From Conoideocrella luteorostrata (Eukaryota; Ascomycota; Sordariomycetes; Hypocreales; Clavicipitaceae): a DNA stretch of 64,000 bases. A program made the translations under genes and the position numbers. Below, piece by piece: positions 54,092-64,000 of this stretch (position 1 is its first letter; every line of letters starts with the position of its first letter). Location of the stretch: NCBI GenBank assembly GCA_032433595.1, contig JASWJB010000194.1:1-64000 (forward strand). Direction: 5' to 3'. Below the pieces are notes generated by a model that was not told the DNA's origin, ran no database searches, and was given only the letters and a program-made list of their open reading frames with translations.

Positions 54092-55078
54092 TTACAGCGA
54101 TAGATCCTTCAGAAGCGCAGAGATTGTCTCTTCTGCTTTTAAGACCAATTCTGGCCCATGTGTTCCTTTCTCACGTTGATAAGGTCGGGAGTCCATCCAT
54201 TTCGACCATTTCTCGACGACGAACCATTCAATGTGCTGCTTCCTGCAGCCCCTGCAGTAAATTCGAGCATTACAGTCTTCTAGGGTATTGCCGTAGGGTT
54301 GAACTTGATGTGTTCTGCAAATCTCTTTAATTTTTGACGTCCACGATTCCGTATATTTGAGAGCTTGTGTATTGTGATGGGCACAAAACATATTCCTTTC
54401 GAGAACCTCAAGGAGATACGCAATATCCCCAGTCATCGCTAGCTGTGTGATCTCGTCGATCGTCTTGGTGCAATTTTGCATCTTCTGCCCCCCAACTTTC
54501 TTTGTGCAAGGCTCTCCGTTTTTTTTCTTCCCTGTACATTTCGTTGTGCAGGGACGTAGTGCCATTTTAATCTGCCTTTCAAAGGATAGAACTGGCTGAG
54601 TATCGATTTCTATCGCAGAAAACGCAGCTACCCACTGTTCAACTCGAGAGTCTACGTATTCCCCGTGATCATGTTGCCAGCAGTGAACCTGCTCAGCAAG
54701 AGACTGCAGCTCATCTACCAGTTTGGGAGATGAAGGATCAAGAGTCGCAATCGAAGCAACCAGAGAGTTGACACTCTGCTCCGTTATCGCTGCCGATCGC
54801 TTGCATGGCTGCTTGTCTGATTTCTTAGGACATCCGCATTCCCCTTCGTTGGGGTGAAGCAGAGATTTCAGCATGGAAGGGTCGATTTGACTTGACAGAC
54901 TCCCGCGACTAACGCTTGAATCCGGCGTACCGTTGCGAAGATTTGTTGGAAACCCAGAAACAGAGGCATCGGTAGCAGGTGGACTGTCATATCCGTTGCA
55001 CTTGCCGATGGTTTCGACACGATGCGGCCGCTTCGCTGCCAGAGGCGAATTTGGAGGCGTTGGATAAAAGGATGACAT
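54092..55078 (-). CDS. Cys-rich hypothetical protein
   Basis: A single-exon ORF of 328 residues. It opens with MSSFYPTPPNSPLAAKRPHR, a disordered region typical of fungal nuclear proteins. Cysteine clusters recur: GECGCPKKSDKQPCKR, later CTTKCTGKKKNGEPCTKK, and near the end CNARIYCRGCRKQH; there are also CWQHDH and MFCAHHN. The C-x3-C-x8-C spacing with basic residues suggests metal binding, possibly to a nucleic acid. I know no characterised family. It stands alone in a gene-poor region, with an AT-rich 3' side, so it may be a lineage-specific gene. The frame is intact and coding statistics look genuine. Confidence 0.7.
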   Translation of the reverse strand: MSSFYPTPPNSPLAAKRPHRVETIGKCNGYDSPPATDASVSGFPTNLRNGTPDSSVSRGSLSSQIDPSMLKSLLHPNEGECGCPKKSDKQPCKRSAAITEQSVNSLVASIATLDPSSPKLVDELQSLAEQVHCWQHDHGEYVDSRVEQWVAAFSAIEIDTQPVLSFERQIKMALRPCTTKCTGKKKNGEPCTKKVGGQKMQNCTKTIDEITQLAMTGDIAYLLEVLERNMFCAHHNTQALKYTESWTSKIKEICRTHQVQPYGNTLEDCNARIYCRGCRKQHIEWFVVEKWSKWMDSRPYQREKGTHGPELVLKAEETISALLKDLSL

Positions 55079-56484
55079 ATTCGCCTACTCTACTATCAAG
55101 ATGTTGGAGAGTATCGGGCGTATGTGAATGTATGTAGGTAAATCTAGAGCTAGATGGATAATCTTGGCAGCATAAGTGTAGGTAGTTTGATTTCTTGACT
55201 ACACAGCTTCGTTGAGTCGGCCGCATTGAAGCACAAAAGTGAGGCGAGCATGTTGGTCACAAGAGTCTCGATCGTGGCGCCAAGGGGTGAAAAGGCACCC
55301 AATAACCAGCCCCAATGATTACTGGTGCGTGGACGAGGGTTGGCAGCGTGATTGTGCGATGGCCCGACTCAAACCATGATTAGAGCCTGTTGAATCCGTC
55401 TTTCCATCCACCCAAACTTTGCACAGCAGTCCGCAGTCAGCAGCCACACACATAATGCATGGAGAGGCAGCAGGGACACGTAGCCGCAGCCGTCAGATTC
55501 TCGTGATGAACGCAGAACAATCGGTCTGTTGGACGTACAGTATCGGGTTGAACAAAACGTTGCTTGGTCGACGCATTTTCCGACACCTGACTTGGTGAAA
55601 TATGCAACAGACTTGATTCATGATGCCTAGACTATCGTTGTGATGATGCCACACATCACAGCATCCTCGCACGACGACGATAACTAGCAATATGAAGCTG
55701 AGCATGCCTTGTGATGGCCCAATTTTTGCCCAAGTATCCTCAGTGTTTCTGCTCCTTCCATATTGCTCTTCATAGACCGGCCCAACCAGCAGTCGATGGC
55801 CGAAAACTGGTCGCAAACTACTCCGTAAGCGTACTCCGTTTGATGGACAACAGGCCGAGCTGGACACTCGAGTGCCTCGCGGCAATACACAAAAGCCGTC
55901 AAGGTACAGAGTACGGAGTATTCCTCCGGTGTTCATGGCGTCTTAGGAACGTGGCGTTTCGTTCTAACACGGGAGGGACACGATTGTCGTCCGGCATATT
56001 TTGCCACACATCAAATGTTCAAAGGGCTCAGTCCGTCGCTTTTTAAGCTACAGCCATGCATCAATGCGAATACATTCGAGAGGAGAGCGCCCAGCGAATA
56101 GCATGGCGTTGTAAATGGCCTCAGATTTCAACATCCTAGCCGCTGCCTCCGTTAGGAAAATGGTAGGGCCAGATTAGCTATATAGTCTGTCTCATCCTTT
56201 CCACTTTCCAAGGTCACACCTATGTCACCGAGACCTCCCAGGCAGAGCAGACATGCTTGAGGGCCGAGCCTGCTTTGCGGTAACTAAAGGCCTTTTTCCG
56301 TACACACGGTTAAGACGAGTGGCAGGGTCTTCCCTGCTGTCTTCCGATTTACTGCTACAATGGCGATCATGCACTGGATTATGTCCACGGAATTGCACCA
56401 GGGGAAAGGGACTTCTGCGTTAATTGCTCCCTTCCCGTTGCAGAAAGGAGGACTCAACACATCGAGGAACCCGACGACGAGCTG
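55079..56484. other. Intergenic region
   Basis: It has TACTCCGTA motifs at 55819-55827 and 55912-55920 with a near copy between them. No supported gene. An exon of the zinc-finger gene may lie upstream of 56444, where a TTGCAG acceptor-like site occurs. Confidence 0.45.
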
Positions 56485-57162
56485 ATGCTGTACGGCCTCG
56501 AGAGGCCGGACAGCGCTCAGCAGCCTTCGCAGACTGTTGAACCCAGCAAACTCCAGAGAGTTCCGGTGTTGAGTCCTCCAGAGTCTTGCTCTTCGTCTTC
56601 ATCATTACCATTATCATTATTACTATCGCCCAACCCTCACTCTCAATACTCCAGCCACTCGCGGACTGCGACTCCCCTGTCAACTCCACCGTCGGCTGAG
56701 GATGAAGCCGCCCAACAAGGAACGGGTCCCTCCTCGTGCATACCCGCCGAACGGGAGGATCCATCTGCCGCTCTGCCCGGTCGTCAAAGTTGGGAAAGAC
56801 AAAATGGCCCCGGCATCAGCACCGGCACCGCGAGACCCTTCCGGTGCGAGCGTGACTGCAATGCATCCTTCCCTTCGCGGCGGGAGCTCCAACGGCACTA
56901 CCAGACCTCCCAGCACCAGCCCGCTCTGTACAATGCGTCTTCATCGGAGTCGTATACCTCGCTGCAATGCGCCTGTGGCAAGATCGATCCGCGCCGCGAC
57001 AATCACAAGCGACACGTCAAGATCTGCCAACGCCCCGCGATCCAACCGTTCCGATGCGATCGCGGCCACACGGCCACAGACAAGACAGCATGGCTGGACC
57101 ACCTGGACGACCCCGAGTGCAAGCCGCCGCGGGGGCGGCCGCGGCGCCATGCGCAACCATGA
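56485..57162 (+). CDS. Small C2H2-type zinc-finger protein
   Basis: A 225-codon ORF. The first 115 residues are Ser/Pro-rich. Then comes a classical finger FRCERDCNASFPSRRELQRH with the closing H in YQTSQH (C-x3-C-x12-H-x5-H), a second degenerate finger LQCACGKIDPRRDNHKRHVK-IC, and a third finger-like FRCDRGHTATDKTAWLDH with a final Cys. The tail RGRPRRHAQP resembles an AT-hook/basic tail. Such proteins usually bind DNA, but no target can be named. The frame stays open upstream of 56485 to about 56431 and an acceptor-like TTGCAG is at 56438-56443, so an upstream exon is possible. A GAT repeat and a purine tract follow the stop. Confidence 0.65.
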   Translation: MLYGLERPDSAQQPSQTVEPSKLQRVPVLSPPESCSSSSSLPLSLLLSPNPHSQYSSHSRTATPLSTPPSAEDEAAQQGTGPSSCIPAEREDPSAALPGRQSWERQNGPGISTGTARPFRCERDCNASFPSRRELQRHYQTSQHQPALYNASSSESYTSLQCACGKIDPRRDNHKRHVKICQRPAIQPFRCDRGHTATDKTAWLDHLDDPECKPPRGRPRRHAQP

Positions 57163-57345
57163 TGATGATGATGATGATGGATGAAAGAGAAGGGGGAAAA
57201 GAGAAAGGAAGAGGAAGGGAAAGGGAGGGGGAAAGGAGGGGAAAGGGAGGAAAAGGAATGAAGAAGGAAAAGAGGACAAAAGGAAGAAAAAGTGAAAAAA
57301 GGGGGGAAAAAGAACAAGGGAAAAAAGAAGAGAAGAAGGTATAAA
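57163..57345. repeat. GAT repeat and purine-only tract after the zinc-finger gene
   Basis: Six GAT units (57162-57179) run into about 160 bp that is almost all A and G on the plus strand (GGGAAAAGAG-like). The tract could form triplex or G-rich RNA in the 3' UTR. Confidence 0.8.
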
Positions 57346-58108
57346 GGACTTCCATAATACAATTTTATCCAACGTTGTCCTTCGCCACTCGTCCCTAGCG
57401 CTCCAGCATGCCCAACCAGTGGCACGCATGCACGTGAAATGTAGGGGTTGAAGGAGGATGGATAATGTGAGGTTATTATTGATGATGATGTGGGCATCCC
57501 CAAAGCAAAGGTCGTTACACTTAACTATGATGATCGTCAAGAGAGCAAGGGAAAGTTGGACTAATTATAGAGAGGGAACAGAGACAGGGAACAGAGACAG
57601 TGGACAAGATTAAGAAGGGACAGAGACAGGCTCAACTATGATGGTCGAGAAGGGACAGGAGTAAGGTCAACTATATTTTAATTTTTAGATTTTTTGGATG
57701 TCCCTCATGACTTATCTAATGATAGGCTCAACTATTAGTTTTCGTTTGTGGTTTTCAGATGATGTTGTTGAAGGATCCGATCCTGTATCGTATGCTATTT
57801 CATACAAAGTCTATTGTTATTATTCGCTTTCGATGCCCTTGGTTGTCAGCCTGTTGGCCCTCTTAGTCTAGTACTTTGACACAGGACTGGAATACAAACA
57901 AGCGGCGCGGCTCAGATCCCTAACTGGCTACTCCGTAGTTTTTTTCACTTTCTGTGATGCCCGTTGGCGAGAAGAGGCCCCGGCTCGCGAGACCTCCGCA
58001 GGCAAAAGCGCATCCCCAAGCGATTGAGGCCATTATCAACCAGCCTCCACCGGGCCTTGGCCTTCTGAACCCTATTCGCTAGTTGAAATCCAGGCCTGGC
58101 ATTTTCAC
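57346..58108. other. Intergenic region before the inverted-repeat element
   Basis: It holds GGGAACAGAGACAG-type short repeats (57570-57635), a TACTCCGTA motif at 57929-57937 and a 41-codon ORF at 57957-58082 (MPVGEKRPRLARPPQAKAHP). I cannot assign any function. Confidence 0.4.
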
Positions 58109-58225
58109 GAGTAACTAAACACGCAACAGCGGATTTTCAGTCATGCAACAGCGACCAAGCCAAAAGCAGACGAAGTACCTCGCCCGCCGCCACACACCAA
58201 AAAGATGCCTCTTGTGTTTTTGCGT
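58109..58225 (+). repeat. Left terminal inverted repeat
   Basis: Outer terminus GAGTAACTAAACACGCAAC. It pairs with 58804-58921 and retains CG and CC dinucleotides where the right arm has CA or TT/CT forms. Confidence 0.85.
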
Positions 58226-58803
58226 ACATCTGCACCCGCGTGAGAATTCAATTGATTGTATGACTGCCGGCGCGCTGCTGGATAATTCCACACATTAGGC
58301 TGGCTAGGGTCTGGATTATAACTACTCTGAGACTACAAATAACCTTAGGTAGTATAAGAATTTAGCGTAAATTTATGTCCCTCTGATGCTGTAAATAAAA
58401 CCCTACTATTTAGAATAATTTGAGGCTCTGGTGCTAGCCAAGAGGGCATCATAGGAGGTTAGTGATAGTGAATCAGGCGCGTTGCGTTTTATGAGGCTTA
58501 AAGCGCCTCAACAGATCCCGCGATCTTTAACAGAGTATTCTAAAGCTCTTAAATTCATGTATCTTTAGCTTCACGAGCTTGTGCTGCCTTTCCTCTCCTT
58601 TTGCCCCTACTTCCGGCTACGCTTACTGATGATGACGGCGCCGGCGAAGCTCCTTGTGTTAGTGCCACTGTCGATGCTATCATGTCTTGTGCGTTTCGGG
58701 TTCCCTAGCTTGTGCAGCATTGCGAATTTGTTGCGTGTAGGTTGAAGGAATTCGTAATGCGCTAGGGTAAAAATTATGCTGCTAGTAGCTTGCACCAGAC
58801 AGC

Positions 58804-58921
58804 ACGCAAAAACACAAGAGGCATACTTTTTGGTGTGTGGCGGTGAGCAAGGTACTTTGTCTGCTTTTGGCATAGTCGCTGTTGCATGATTGAAAATCCG
58901 CCGTTGTGTGTTTAGTTACTC
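58804..58921 (-). repeat. Right terminal inverted repeat
   Basis: The reverse complement of the left arm; outer terminus on the plus strand GTTTAGTTACTC. It carries most of the transition changes between the two arms. Confidence 0.85.
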
Positions 58922-59917
58922 CGGTGTGTTTGCTTGCTCACTCCAATGAGACAGAAACACCAGGACGCATGGATTATTTTGATGTACTAGTACTCCGTAG
59001 AAGGAAGTAGTTAACCGGGGTCTTTTTTTTTTTGTTTTAGTCAAACGACGGCGCAGATGTCATGATGTCTCCACTCTCAGGCATGCACTTTTACCGCATG
59101 ATATGCAATCACTTACATAGAGTAAGCCCTGCAGGAACAAATGCCAAGGCAATTCGACAGCGATTGGATTTTCGAAATTGAAGCCATTCAACTGGTGGCT
59201 GGTTGCCGGACCAAGCCGCCAAACGCCGCCGTACAACACACATCCGCAAGCAGATTACTGGGGTAGGGCGCTGGGGTGGTCAGCTCTTCTCGAGCGAGGC
59301 TCACTCGCCTCCATATGCCATTTGGCGTCACCCACAGAGTATACAGCTGTGAGTATGTGCTCCGTACCGTTCAGGGACTTCAACTGCCGTCGTTGCCAAA
59401 CATGAAGGCTCCAATGGTTTCAACAAACGCCACATAAATGTCCTCAATACATCATCGGGTAGTTTCCGAGGCCGCCCGGCATTTGCGTTTCCTACTCCAG
59501 CATGCCTGGCTACGTAGCCCCGACCGAAATGGAGATAACTCCGGGGCTGAGATTCATACAGTATTTGCCACTGATGAGGCCATTTCATATCCCGTTCTTT
59601 GTGGCCAGCAGTCCGCATATTTGTTGTTTTGTTTTGGTGAGGCTGTTGTTCAATACTGCGAAACCCGTGGATGAACTGAACTTACGTGGTGTGGTCTCTT
59701 GGTGACTCCATGCCTCTTTCGTACTTAAATGGTGCTTGCTGCACCGAAAATCCAGACATATTTCGAAGATATTGCAGACCATCCGTTCCCGCTACCTTCA
59801 CCACAAACCTTTGACGAACCAGCGCAGTCCATCATAGACCTCTGTCCATCCAGATCAAGGCTTATCAGCAATATACACCCTCCTTCTTTGACACTCTCAA
59901 ATTCTAGCACCGGCATC
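58922..59917. other. Intergenic region
   Basis: It contains a TACTCCGTA motif at 58991-58999 and a T10 tract near 59023. Short ORFs on both strands lack family features. The part near 59900 is the promoter of the small two-exon gene. Confidence 0.45.
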
Positions 59918-60185
59918 ATGAGTTACACTGAGCTCATCAAGAACAATGGTAGGTGTGCCTCTCTCCTTAATCGTTTACTAGCTAAGTAGTTTCGCGTCAG
60001 GTAACTTTGAAGACATGTTTTGGTCAAAGAAACCCTCAGAGAAGGGTAGCACCGACACCCTCTATGTGAATGGTGATGGTTCAAATATCACCAACACGCC
60101 TGCTCGCCTTACAAGTGGAGGGTCGGCTCAAGGAAACTCACGAAACCGGCCTGGCGCCAAACCAGCTGTTCCGCGCAACGGCTAA
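59918..60185 (+). CDS. Small hypothetical protein, 71 residues
   Basis: Exons 59918-59948 and 60001-60185. The donor GTAGGT and acceptor GCGTCAG give MSYTELIKNNGNFEDMFWSK, continuing KPSEKGSTDTLYVNG and a Ser/Thr/Asn/Gly-rich, probably disordered tail ending PGAKPAVPRNG. The phases close and codons look real. The N-terminal half is compact with FEDMFW-type aromatic residues, the rest is polar; there is no signal peptide or membrane helix. I do not know a characterised family, but the structure resembles small stress- or conidiation-related proteins of ascomycetes. The single ORF at 60070-60252 in another frame is a shadow. Confidence 0.6.
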
Positions 60186-61094
60186 GAGCAGGAGGCGCAT
60201 CGCCCTTCTGACACCACCCAACGGGGCTTATAGACTGACAGGAAGTGTATAGTTCAAAGGGGTGCGGGGAGATGTTGGATACACTGAGTTGCTGTATCTA
60301 AGATGAAATATATGATAACACGGGTAGAATTAATAGGACTATTTAAAACTTGTTTTATCCATATAACCATCGTCCGGCGATAGGTCAATATCGCGAGCCA
60401 GAACTATTCTCGATAGCATATACTGCCCAGTTGCAAATTCACAGTTAGCCGAGGATGTAGGTGGACCTTTCAGCATATACCTCACTCGACTCGTAGCAGT
60501 GATAGCAACGAGAGTGATTTAGTCATCTTTTTCGCTAGAGCCCAAGTAACCCCTAATCACATATTTACCGCACTGCATAGTACAGGACAGAGTATGCTTT
60601 TGTAGTAAAAAAAGATGCCAACGTACAGCATTCGGGACGACCGGGTTGACGCCGTAGTTACAATACAGGATCTAAGGCACTACGTATCCTAAAAAGTATA
60701 GAGTATGCACAGGGAACATTAGCGCCTAGCTTGGACGAAGAATATTACTGTCACTATTACTTTCAGGGACTGCTATACCGCTTGATGGAAATCAAGAGCA
60801 TGCGTTTCCCTGTCAGTAGTCGAATTCGGTCACGAGAGTAGGTGGAAAGTTAAATTCTTGCTAATCAATTTGATGTTCGCTTCATAAAATCATAATAGCG
60901 CCTACATCCTTCCTCAGTTTTGGTGCTAAGGGAATCCAGTATAAAACAAGTTGTACATTTCGTTCCAACGCTGCACAGTGGTTACTGAGCGCACGCATAT
61001 ATTATCTCGCCATCAACTGGATGGATTTCCAGTGGCTTTAGATCGAACGCTATCCAAAATCATCCATCTCCATTATTACTTTTTTAATAAGCTC
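60186..61094. other. Intergenic, AT-rich region
   Basis: The 3' flanks of the small gene and of P5C dehydrogenase. No ORF with family features and no repeat noticed. Confidence 0.5.
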
Positions 61095-63017
61095 CTAAAC
61101 CTCATTGCTGGGGTAGGGAACCTGAGTAGTAGGGTTGAACTCCTCCTTCAGAGCTCGGATGTTGACGAATCGAGTCAGCAGGTTGGAGCTGCCGGCCTTG
61201 TCGTCGGTGCCAGAGGCTCGGGCACCACCGAAAGCTTGCTGGCCAACGACGGCACCGGTGCTCTTGCAGTTGATGTAGAAGTTGCCAGCAGCGTTGCGAA
61301 GCTTGTCTTCGGCGAAACGGACAGCCTCGCGGTCACTGGCAAAGACAGCGCCAGTCAAGCCGTACTCGGAGGTGGAGTCAACAAGCTCACACGCCTTGCT
61401 GAAGGCGTCGGGGGCGGCATCGTCGTACACGTAAGTGGTCAAGAGAGGGCCGAAAAACTCGGTAGACAGGAACTTGTGGGCGGGGTTGGTGGTCTCGTAG
61501 ATGGTAGGGTGGACAAAATAACCCTTGGAAGAGTCATACTTGCCACCGGCGACGAGCTCGAGTTCCTTGTCAGTCTTGGCCTCGTCGATGGCACCAGAGA
61601 GCTTCTTGAAGGAAGCATCATGGATGACAGGGCCGCAGAAGTTGTCGTGTTTCCAAGGCTCACCAACGCTGAGCTTCTCAACCTCAGCAACGAGCTTCTG
61701 CTTGAACTCGGGCCAGACAGACTTGGGAACGTAGAGACGAGAGGTGGCACTGCACTTCTGACCTTGGAACTCAAAAGCACCACGGATGGTATGCTTGGCT
61801 GCGTTATCCAGGTCGGCAGAAGGGTGGATCAAGTGGAAGTTCTTGCCTCCAGTCTCACCAACGATGCGAGGGTATGATCGGTAACGGCCCTCGGCAACGC
61901 CCTCACCAATGGCGCCGTACAGCTTGCGGAAGATGGCAGTGCTACCGGTGTAGTGGAGCGCAGCAAACTCCTTGTGGGCGAGTACAGTCTTGGTGATCTC
62001 TTCTGGGTTGCCAGGGATGAACTGGATAACGTCCTTGGGCAAACCAGCCTCGAGGAGAATCTGGTAGACGAGCCAATTGGACGCAATGGCAAAGTCGCTG
62101 GGCTTCCAGACCACGACATTGCCCATGAGAGCAGGGGCACCGGGTAAGTTGCCAGCAATGGCAGTGAAGTTGAACGGGCTCACGGCGTAAACGAAACCTT
62201 CGAGGGGGCGGTACTCGAGACGATTCCACAGCCCGGGAGAATTATGCTCAGGCTGCTGAGAGAGAAGCTCCTGGGCGTAGTGAACATTGAAGCGGAAGAA
62301 GTCAGCCAGCTCGGCGGCAGCGTCAATCTCAGCCTGCCAGGCGTTCTTGCCCTGTCCGAGGACAGTAGCGGCCATAATCTCGTAACGATACTTGTTGGCA
62401 ACGAGATCAGCAGCCTTGAGGAAGACGGCAGCACGGTCGGAGAAGGGGAGAGCCTCCCACGCGGGCTTGGCAGCCAAGGCGGCATCAATGGCCTTGTTGA
62501 CATCGGCGGTAGTGGCAGTGTGATAGCTGGCGACCTTGCTGGCGTGGTCGGACGGGTTGAGCTGGTGAGAAAGAGCAGAGGTCTTGATCTGAATGGGTGG
62601 CGAAACAAGAGTGAGTGATTAGCTACACCGTTCTGAAGAAATTGAACTAGAAAACCCCTCGAGACGGGGTTGATAACAAATTGCTTTACCTCTTTGCCGC
62701 CAACAACGACAGGAACCTCAATGGGGACCTTCTTCTGAAAGCTCTCGATGGCGGCGGTCAGGCCCTGGCGCTGAGCACTGCCCTTGGCGTAATGGTGCTA
62801 TCCAACATCAATGGTTAGCCTCCAATATTCTGCTGTTGGCAATTTCCTTCCCTGCCTGCCTCGGATTCGCTGCGATCGAGATACTCACATTAGGCTCGTT
62901 GGCCACCTTGGGAGTCTTGAAGGTGGCCAGCGTGCCCATGCTCATCCGCTGAGGCGCCTTGCCCGCAGAGCGCAAGGTCTGGGCAGCGCCAGCTCTGCTA
63001 AAAACAGCCGCCTTCAT
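61095..63017 (-). CDS. PUT2: Delta-1-pyrroline-5-carboxylate dehydrogenase, mitochondrial
   Basis: Exons 62889-63017, 62690-62797 and 61095-62588 give 576 residues. The N-terminus, MKAAVFSRAGAAQTLRSAGK, is a typical mitochondrial presequence. The aldehyde dehydrogenase fold follows, with cofactor-region SPFNFTAIAGNLPG and VVVWKPSD, general base E324 in VGETGGKNF and catalytic C358 in FQGQKCSATSR. The enzyme oxidises P5C (glutamate semialdehyde) to glutamate with NAD, the second step of proline breakdown (yeast Put2, Aspergillus prnC). Both introns are in phase 0 and the frame is intact. The upstream 980 bp to the window end holds the promoter. Confidence 0.96.
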
Positions 63018-64000
63018 GGTTCCTAGTGATGGATTGTCGGAGAATTGCGACACCAGACAGAGCAATCAGATTTCAAGATGATGATTGTATGGGTGCAAAA
63101 ACCAGTTGTGCCCAAACAAATCAGAGGACGGAGGACGAATGGATTATTTTAAAAGTCTGGTTGGCTTCTTATTTTCCAAGGTTCCCTTGGACACTGTCCA
63201 ACCGATACGTAATTCGGAGGGTCTTTGTCCTTGCACGCAAGCTCTGGTCGGCTTATTGCGGTTTAAACATGCATCGAAGAGGGGCGGCTGTGGAGCCGTC
63301 ACTCATCATGCATCATGACAGGTCCACTGGCGTTATCAGTGCACATTCCGGTTCGTTTAGGCAGCTGCAGCCATTCAAGCCCCGGATCTGTTCCCCAGAT
63401 AGCCGTCTAGGGTCTCCAATACGTCCCTATCTGAGCCACTGAGCGCGCGACGATTGGGCACTTGCGGTGTGAGCTTCGCTATTGTACTCCCTGGGCTTGA
63501 CTTGTTACCCTGCTCCCCGACTTCGGACGTGGTCAAGTCTTTCACTGTTCCGTTCAGAGCCGCCTGCCCAGCATCTTGCAAGCGGGTCGGCAGGCCAACC
63601 GCGTCCGCGTGACTCCATGGCTTGCACCGACCGATGATGGGGTAATAGTTACTCGACGCTGCATCACCCAGCGGCGCGATGGGGTAATGTTATGTGAAAC
63701 CTTTCGTACCAGCCCGGGAGAGCTGATCCAGCTTCGACAGTTGTTGGATTGTACATGCCATCCACAAACAGTGCAATTTTGAGCAATAACCATTTGAAGA
63801 GCGCGGTCACTCATGTCAAAACGTCATCATCGTTGGACAAAAGAGAAAAGAAATTTGCATTACAAGCTGCCGACGCACATCCTTATTCACAGAGCCACAT
63901 AGCCAGCACAGTTGGCCACCACATTCCTCCTCGCGACGTATAAAACCTACACACAGGCACTGTGTTCCTGCTGCATATCCAACATCGAAATATGTTGTAA
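63018..64000. other. Upstream region of P5C dehydrogenase to window end
   Basis: No supported gene. The ORFs at 63026-63442 and 63554-63814 are on opposite strands and lack family features. Confidence 0.5.

Larger units (their letters stand above)
58109..58921. mobile_element. 813-bp element with long terminal inverted repeats
   Basis: The left arm 58109-58225 and the right arm 58804-58921 are inverted copies of about 117 bp: each begins GAGTAACTAAACAC and ends TCTTGTGTTTTTGCGT when read inward. About nine differences separate them, most of them C-to-T or G-to-A type transitions in the right arm, plus a one-base indel. The interior (about 580 bp) is AT-rich with no intact transposase; an 88-codon minus ORF at 58607-58873 overlaps the right arm. 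This structure fits a non-autonomous DNA transposon (MITE-like or foldback). I could not find a clear target-site duplication. Confidence 0.8.

Noticed and set aside
58607..58873. 88-codon ORF inside the inverted-repeat element as a transposase
   Set aside because: It is too short, overlaps the terminal repeat and has no DDE or zinc-finger motif.

Overview
This window reads as nuclear DNA of a filamentous ascomycete (Pezizomycotina, most likely a Sordariomycete close to Hypocreales). The reasons are short GT-AG introns of about 50-120 nt, often with CTAAC-like branch sites, dense monocistronic genes on both strands, fungus-specific families (RTA1, Tsp3-type tetraspanin, fungal PER1) and orthologues of many single-copy eukaryotic genes. 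No operons, bacterial genes, CRISPR arrays or viral genes were seen. The species call is inference; no marker gene fixes it.

Layout. 0-9.7 kb: an RTA1-like membrane protein, a stand-alone receiver-domain protein, prohibitin-2, an intron-containing tRNA-Leu(CAA) and a 992-residue methyltransferase. 11-18.9 kb: a housekeeping block of TMA22, borealin, RPN10, TRS23, RPB4 and a tetraspanin. 18.9-22.5 kb: gene-poor, holding an orphan ORF and a decayed ABCC-type ABC transporter. 22.5-49.5 kb: a second dense block with a single-pass cell-surface protein, PUF6, an RWD/GIR2-like protein, ACL4-like TPR chaperone, riboflavin synthase, MUS81, phosphoacetylglucosamine mutase, PRMT1, NSA2, mitochondrial L21, MPS1 kinase, PER1 and a bHLH factor. 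49.5-64 kb: mostly gene-poor, with simple repeats, a Cys-rich orphan protein, a small zinc-finger protein, an 813-bp element with about 117-bp terminal inverted repeats, a 71-residue small protein and finally mitochondrial P5C dehydrogenase.

How the genes relate. They are not a pathway cluster, but several themes recur: ribosome production and translation (TMA22, PUF6, ACL4, NSA2, RWD/GIR2-like, mitochondrial L21), mitosis and genome stability (borealin, MPS1, MUS81), proteasome, transcription and chromatin (RPN10, RPB4, PRMT1), trafficking and membranes (TRS23, PER1, tetraspanin, RTA1) and metabolism (RIB5, PCM1, P5CDH). Many are arranged head to head over 350-900 bp, so shared promoters are likely.

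Intron-exon structures were built by eye from splice consensus, reading-frame continuity and family knowledge; for most genes all exon phases close exactly. I did not find a convincing new multi-gene system. The most unusual items are the inverted-repeat element, the ABC transporter relic, a 9-bp motif (TACTCCGTA) found 12 times and only between genes, an in-frame intron in RPB4, introns that split or directly follow start codons, and three orphan proteins.
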